Source: JBBQQG01 sp038216175
GTDB lineage: Bacteria > Patescibacteriota > Saccharimonadia > Saccharimonadales > OMJO01
Direction: 5' to 3'
NCBI GenBank assembly: GCA_038216175.1
Contig: JBBQQG010000024.1
Location: forward strand, 1-14,866
Length of the DNA stretch: 14,866 nt
Below the pieces are notes generated by a model. It ran no database searches. It saw nothing but the letters and a program-made list of their open reading frames with translations, and was not told the origin of the DNA. This document shows, piece by piece, positions 12,799-14,866 of the stretch. A program made the translations under genes and the position numbers. Position 1 is the first letter of the stretch. Each line of letters opens with the position of its first letter.

Positions 12799-13203
12799 AT
12801 GGCAGAAGACAAACCAGCCAAGAAACGACTAATAAAAAAACCAGAATCACTTCGAGAGCGCGCCCAAAAGGCAGGTAATGCTCCAGAAAAACAAAGACGG
12901 TTGCGAAAGACTGCCTATAGTGCTGCTTCACCTTTTAGAGCAGCTGGCCGTGTCGGCAAAAAAGAAATATATCTACCACTTCCAAAGAACAAATTTGGAC
13001 GTTTTTTAAATAAAAGGCGCCACTATGTTCCTAAATTCTTTCGTGAGGCGTTTAGCGAACTGAGACAAGTTACCTGGCCGACGCGAAAAGAAACATGGAA
13101 GCTAACCAGCGCAGTGTTTGTATTCGCTATTGTCTTTGGAGTAGTAATAGCAATTACCGATTTCGGACTTGATAAAGTATTTAAAAAATTTATTCTTAAA
13201 TAA
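12799..13203 (+). CDS. secE: Preprotein translocase subunit SecE, with long basic N-terminal extension
   Basis: GGGAG at 12789-12793 is five bases before the ATG at 12799, which is preferred to an in-frame TTG at 12787. The 134 residues end in the SecE core: an amphipathic helix FREAFSELRQVTWPTRKETW (81-100), the signature of the family, and one membrane helix (about 102-124). SecE clamps the SecY channel in the inner membrane. The first 78 or so residues are very basic (many KK, RR, KR pairs) and Pro/Ala-containing, without a known domain. Minimal SecE proteins are about 60 residues, so more than half of this one is extension. nusG follows after 20 bases, the usual order. Confidence 0.93.
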   Translation: MAEDKPAKKRLIKKPESLRERAQKAGNAPEKQRRLRKTAYSAASPFRAAGRVGKKEIYLPLPKNKFGRFLNKRRHYVPKFFREAFSELRQVTWPTRKETWKLTSAVFVFAIVFGVVIAITDFGLDKVFKKFILK

Positions 13204-13223
13204 TATTCAAAAAGGAGCAAAAC

Positions 13224-13766
13224 ATGACTAAGCGATATGATTCACAAAAACAATGGTATGCGATTCATACTTATAGCGGGTATGAAGAAAAAGTTGCTGA
13301 GAGCATCCGACAGCGAGCTGACAGTCTGGATATGAAAGACAAGATATTTCAAGTCTTAGTACCGAAAGAAAAAATGATTGAAGTAAAAAACGGCAAAAGA
13401 AAAGTAGTTGAAAAAAGAATATTTCAGGGATACGTTATGGTACAGATGAAAATGAGCGAAGATGCCTGGTATATTGTTCGAAACACGCCCTCAGTTACCG
13501 GCTTTGTTGGTAGCGGATCTGAACCAACACCGATTGAAAACGACGAAATGGAAAAGATTATGAAGCGAATGGGCCGGGAAGAACCGAAGCACAAAATCGA
13601 TTTCAACGTCGGTGAAGTTGTTAGTATTACAGATGGTCCATTTAAAGGTTTTGATGGTGCAATTAATGAAGTTGATACCCAAAAAGGCAAATTAAAAGTT
13701 TTGGTTAATATGTTTGGCCGCGAAACACCTGTTGAACTTGATAGCTTGCAGGTAAAAAGAGTTTAG
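13224..13766 (+). CDS. nusG: Transcription termination/antitermination factor NusG
   Basis: AAGGAG lies seven bases before the ATG. The 180 residues show the NGN domain, with the signature KQWYAIHTYSGYEEKV (9-24), FQGYVMVQMKM (67-77) and NTPSVTGFVGSG (87-98), and a C-terminal KOW domain (about 127-177: NVGEVVSITDGPFKGFDGAINEVD and NMFGRETPVELDSLQV). NusG binds RNA polymerase across the cleft, lowers pausing, and links it to Rho or to ribosomal protein S10. Length and domain order are standard, with no insertion. It sits between secE and rplK as in most bacteria. Confidence 0.97.
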   Translation: MTKRYDSQKQWYAIHTYSGYEEKVAESIRQRADSLDMKDKIFQVLVPKEKMIEVKNGKRKVVEKRIFQGYVMVQMKMSEDAWYIVRNTPSVTGFVGSGSEPTPIENDEMEKIMKRMGREEPKHKIDFNVGEVVSITDGPFKGFDGAINEVDTQKGKLKVLVNMFGRETPVELDSLQVKRV

Positions 13767-14096
13767 AATGCCTGATATCTTTAGGCAGTACATGCAGAAT
13801 AAATACCAACATTAAGGTAATAGATTTAATCAAGGTATTGAAACGTGGTATTGAACTAACTACATAAGGCGCGACCGTGCTTAGTATGACCGACTTTGAA
13901 CTTGGAAAAATTAGCGATGGAATACCGCTATTAGCTGTAGCGGAAGTAAGTGCGCTGGTGCTTAAAAAAGAATACAACGGCCCAGACTTTATTCAAACTG
14001 GACAACAGGGGTAAACTATAGTAAACTAGATCAGTTACGCACGTAAAATCAGTTGCTTCACTGATTGCTTGCAGATTTATTAGGGAGATAATAATT
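13767..14096 (+). other. Unusually long nusG-rplK spacer with repeats and foldable segments
   Basis: These 330 bases contain, in order: a hairpin TGCCTGA/TTAGGCA (13769-13787); AATACC (13802-13807), which can pair with either of two direct repeats GGTATTGAA (13834-13842 and 13847-13855); a coding-like frame (13877-14014); a tandem repeat GTAAACTA (14011-14018 and 14021-14028); and a hairpin AATCAGT/ACTGATT (14047-14066) whose 3' arm could also pair with an earlier ATCAGTT copy (14030-14036). No T-tract terminator and no clear promoter are seen. The rplK Shine-Dalgarno AGGGAG is at 14082-14087. Confidence 0.5.
13877..14014 (+). CDS. Possible small protein (45 aa) or gene remnant between nusG and rplK
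   Basis: A GTG at 13877 with AAGG seven bases upstream opens 45 codons reading VLSMTDFELGKISDGIPLLA and onward to TAA. Codon choice and composition look like a real protein with mixed helix and strand, not like AT-rich noise. The same frame is also open upstream (13745-13864, including KVIDLIKVLKRGIEL), interrupted only by one TAA at 13865-13867. It could therefore be a short gene or the end of a broken one. I recognise no family. Frames this long occur by chance, so support is limited. Confidence 0.3.
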   Translation: MLSMTDFELGKISDGIPLLAVAEVSALVLKKEYNGPDFIQTGQQG

Positions 14097-14525
14097 ATGG
14101 CAAAAGCTGTAAAAGCTAATTTAAAGATGAAATTAAAAGGTGGTCAAGCCAGTGCTGCACCTCCGGTAGGTAGCACACTAGGACAGTACGGTGTAAATAT
14201 GATGGATTTTGTTACACCGTTTAATGAACAGACAAAAGATCAGATGGGCAAAAATCTAACTGTACATATTGTTATTTACGAAGATCGGACAATGAGTTTT
14301 CGTGTTGTCGGCGAACCAGCAGACGATCTAATAAGAAACAAACTGGGAATAAAAAAGGGTTCAGGTAAACCGAACACAGAAAAAATTGCCAAAAAATTAT
14401 CTAAAAACGCTCTAAAGGAACTTGCCGAGATAAAAGCAGGTGATATGAATACCGACGACATTCAAGCTGTTGAAAAGATGATAGCTGGTACAGCCCGCAG
14501 CATGGGTGTAGAAATAGAGGCATAA
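14097..14525 (+). CDS. rplK: 50S ribosomal protein L11
   Basis: AGGGAG at 14082-14087 precedes the ATG by nine bases. The 142 residues match L11 over the full length. The N-terminal domain has LKGGQASAAPPVGSTLGQYGVNMMDF (14-38), which holds the proline pair and glycine loop that bind thiopeptides and the GTPase-associated centre. The C-terminal domain (about 72-142) binds the 1050-1100 region of 23S rRNA and has LGIKKGSGKPNTEKIAKKL (83-101). The segment VVGEPADD (70-77) replaces the usual KTPPAS-like stretch. A small unknown ORF follows one base after the stop, where rplA would normally come. Confidence 0.97.
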   Translation: MAKAVKANLKMKLKGGQASAAPPVGSTLGQYGVNMMDFVTPFNEQTKDQMGKNLTVHIVIYEDRTMSFRVVGEPADDLIRNKLGIKKGSGKPNTEKIAKKLSKNALKELAEIKAGDMNTDDIQAVEKMIAGTARSMGVEIEA

Positions 14526-14526
14526 T

Positions 14527-14778
14527 ATGGAAATAGACAGATCTGAAGATAAAACTGCGCTTTTTGACGCCACAGCAGCTACTAGATTAGAATATGTTAT
14601 TCAGGGATCTAAATGTGCAGATCATGTATTAAAATATAGTCAGTTAAATGAAGATTGTCCACTAAATATCAATCCGGAGGAATTTCGCAGACATGAGGAT
14701 TGTTCGATATTAATCGAAAAAAGACAAAAGTTAAGCGAAGCACTAGCAAACCTAGATGCATTTACAGCACTAGACTAA
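14527..14778 (+). CDS. 83-aa Cys/His-containing protein between rplK and rplA, function unknown
   Basis: The ATG is one base after the rplK stop, with GAGG (14517-14520) six bases upstream inside rplK, so translation is probably coupled. The protein is acidic, soluble and mostly helical, starting MEIDRSEDKTALFD. It has C30-x2-H33, C44, and H56-x2-C59, a CxxH...C...HxxC spacing that could bind a metal, which would be notable in so small a protein. I recognise no family. Its place inside the L11-L1 unit suggests expression with ribosomal proteins, and perhaps a ribosome-linked role, but nothing in the sequence proves that. The C-terminal helix (ILIEKRQKLSEALANLDAF) is amphipathic. Confidence 0.7.
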   Translation: MEIDRSEDKTALFDATAATRLEYVIQGSKCADHVLKYSQLNEDCPLNINPEEFRRHEDCSILIEKRQKLSEALANLDAFTALD

Positions 14779-14789
14779 TAAAGTAATTT

Positions 14790-14823
14790 TGTGGGAGGCA
14801 GTAATGATGCCGTTAATACCACG
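14790..14823 (+). promoter_or_regulatory. L1 ribosomal-protein leader: mRNA mimic of the 23S rRNA L1-binding site
   Basis: GTGG (14791-14794) pairs with CCAC (14819-14822), and GGCA (14797-14800) with TGCC (14808-14811) around the loop GTAATGA. The internal loop between the stems is GA on the left and GTTAATA on the right. As I recall it, the 23S rRNA L1 site has GUGGGAGGC on the left and GCCG...AAUACCAC on the right, and this element repeats both strings (GTGGGAGGC; GCCGTTAATACCAC). It ends just before the Shine-Dalgarno AAGGAG (14824-14829) of the next gene. Free L1 bound here would block translation, the known feedback mode of L1 operons. Confidence 0.8.
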
Positions 14824-14834
14824 AAGGAGTAATC

Positions 14835-14866
14835 ATGGCAGAACTAAAAACGACAGACGTTAAAGC
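14835..14866 (+). CDS. rplA: Start of probable 50S ribosomal protein L1 (runs off window)
   Basis: AAGGAG (14824-14829) sits five bases before the ATG at 14835. Only ten codons (MAELKTTDVK) and part of an eleventh are present, too few to identify by sequence. The call rests on gene order (secE-nusG-rplK-rplA is nearly universal) and on the L1-type leader directly upstream. L1 binds 23S rRNA at the stalk near the E site and represses its own operon. Confidence 0.7.
   Translation, partial: MAELKTTDVK

Noticed and set aside
13705..13977. 90-aa minus-strand ORF across the nusG end and spacer
   Set aside because: Ser/Thr-rich shadow composition, overlaps nusG, and no ribosome binding site; it is a mirror of the coding-like plus frame.
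14804..14863. 19-codon ORF (starting MMPLIPRR) with a strong-looking GGGAGG site, overlapping the rplA start
   Set aside because: The GGGAGG and ATGATG are part of the L1-site mimic, which explains them better; the frame is short and Arg-rich without a protein-like pattern.
1..14866. Recoding of UGA as an amino acid, as in some CPR lineages
   Set aside because: All recognised genes read full length under the standard code, Trp positions use TGG, and tRNA-Trp has anticodon CCA; nothing suggests UGA is sense.
1..14866. CRISPR arrays, insertion sequences, prophage genes or a replication origin
   Set aside because: No spaced direct repeats, transposase or integrase motifs, phage structural genes, or DnaA-box clusters were seen.

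Overview
The window is AT-rich, compact bacterial DNA. I infer a member of the Candidate Phyla Radiation, most likely Saccharibacteria (TM7). The grounds are a small-genome style of packing with short gaps, TAATG start/stop overlaps and TTG/GTG starts, together with the character of the proteins (a membrane-anchored GH10 enzyme, YggT, DUF5670 and a basic N-terminal extension on SecE). This placement is from memory of such genomes and was not searched.

Layout. Positions 1-162 (minus) hold the start of a GT4-type glycosyltransferase. Positions 163-1093 hold two small unknown ORFs (392-586 and 893-1009), a clear intrinsic terminator (607-634) and a long imperfect hairpin (788-868). A GH10 xylanase-like enzyme with an N-terminal membrane anchor follows on the minus strand (1094-2227). 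Positions 2464-5301 form one tight plus-strand operon: an eight-helix membrane protein, an 86-aa helical protein, a soluble PAS histidine kinase, a 35-aa translationally coupled micro-ORF and a single-domain response regulator. A Crp/Fnr-type regulator (5310-5993, minus) converges on it. Divergent DUF5670 and YggT membrane proteins flank a perfect 8+8 inverted repeat, and a VOC-fold protein follows. tRNA-Trp (7402-7476, minus) has a proper promoter, and directly at its 3' end lies what reads as a frameshifted C-terminal scrap of a PIN-domain (VapC-like) gene.

Positions 7610-12672 carry a divergent DUF218/YdcF-like protein, a P-loop kinase coupled to a YgjP-type metallopeptidase, a second soluble PAS histidine kinase without an adjacent regulator, and a membrane GT2 glycosyltransferase. 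Several of these genes lack a Shine-Dalgarno sequence and instead have a -10 box 6-7 bases before the start codon, which suggests leaderless transcripts.

Positions 12719 to the end are the conserved secE-nusG-rplK-(rplA) transcription/translation cluster, with a strong promoter (12719-12747). Three things are unusual there: a 330-base nusG-rplK spacer with a coding-like frame, an 83-aa Cys/His-containing ORF inserted between rplK and rplA, and an RNA element just before the last start codon that mimics the L1-binding site of 23S rRNA. The last element supports both the identity of the truncated final gene as rplA and classic L1 feedback control.

I saw no CRISPR array, insertion sequence, phage gene or replication origin. 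The most distinctive candidate systems are the five-gene membrane protein/kinase/micro-ORF/regulator operon and the L1-mimic leader.
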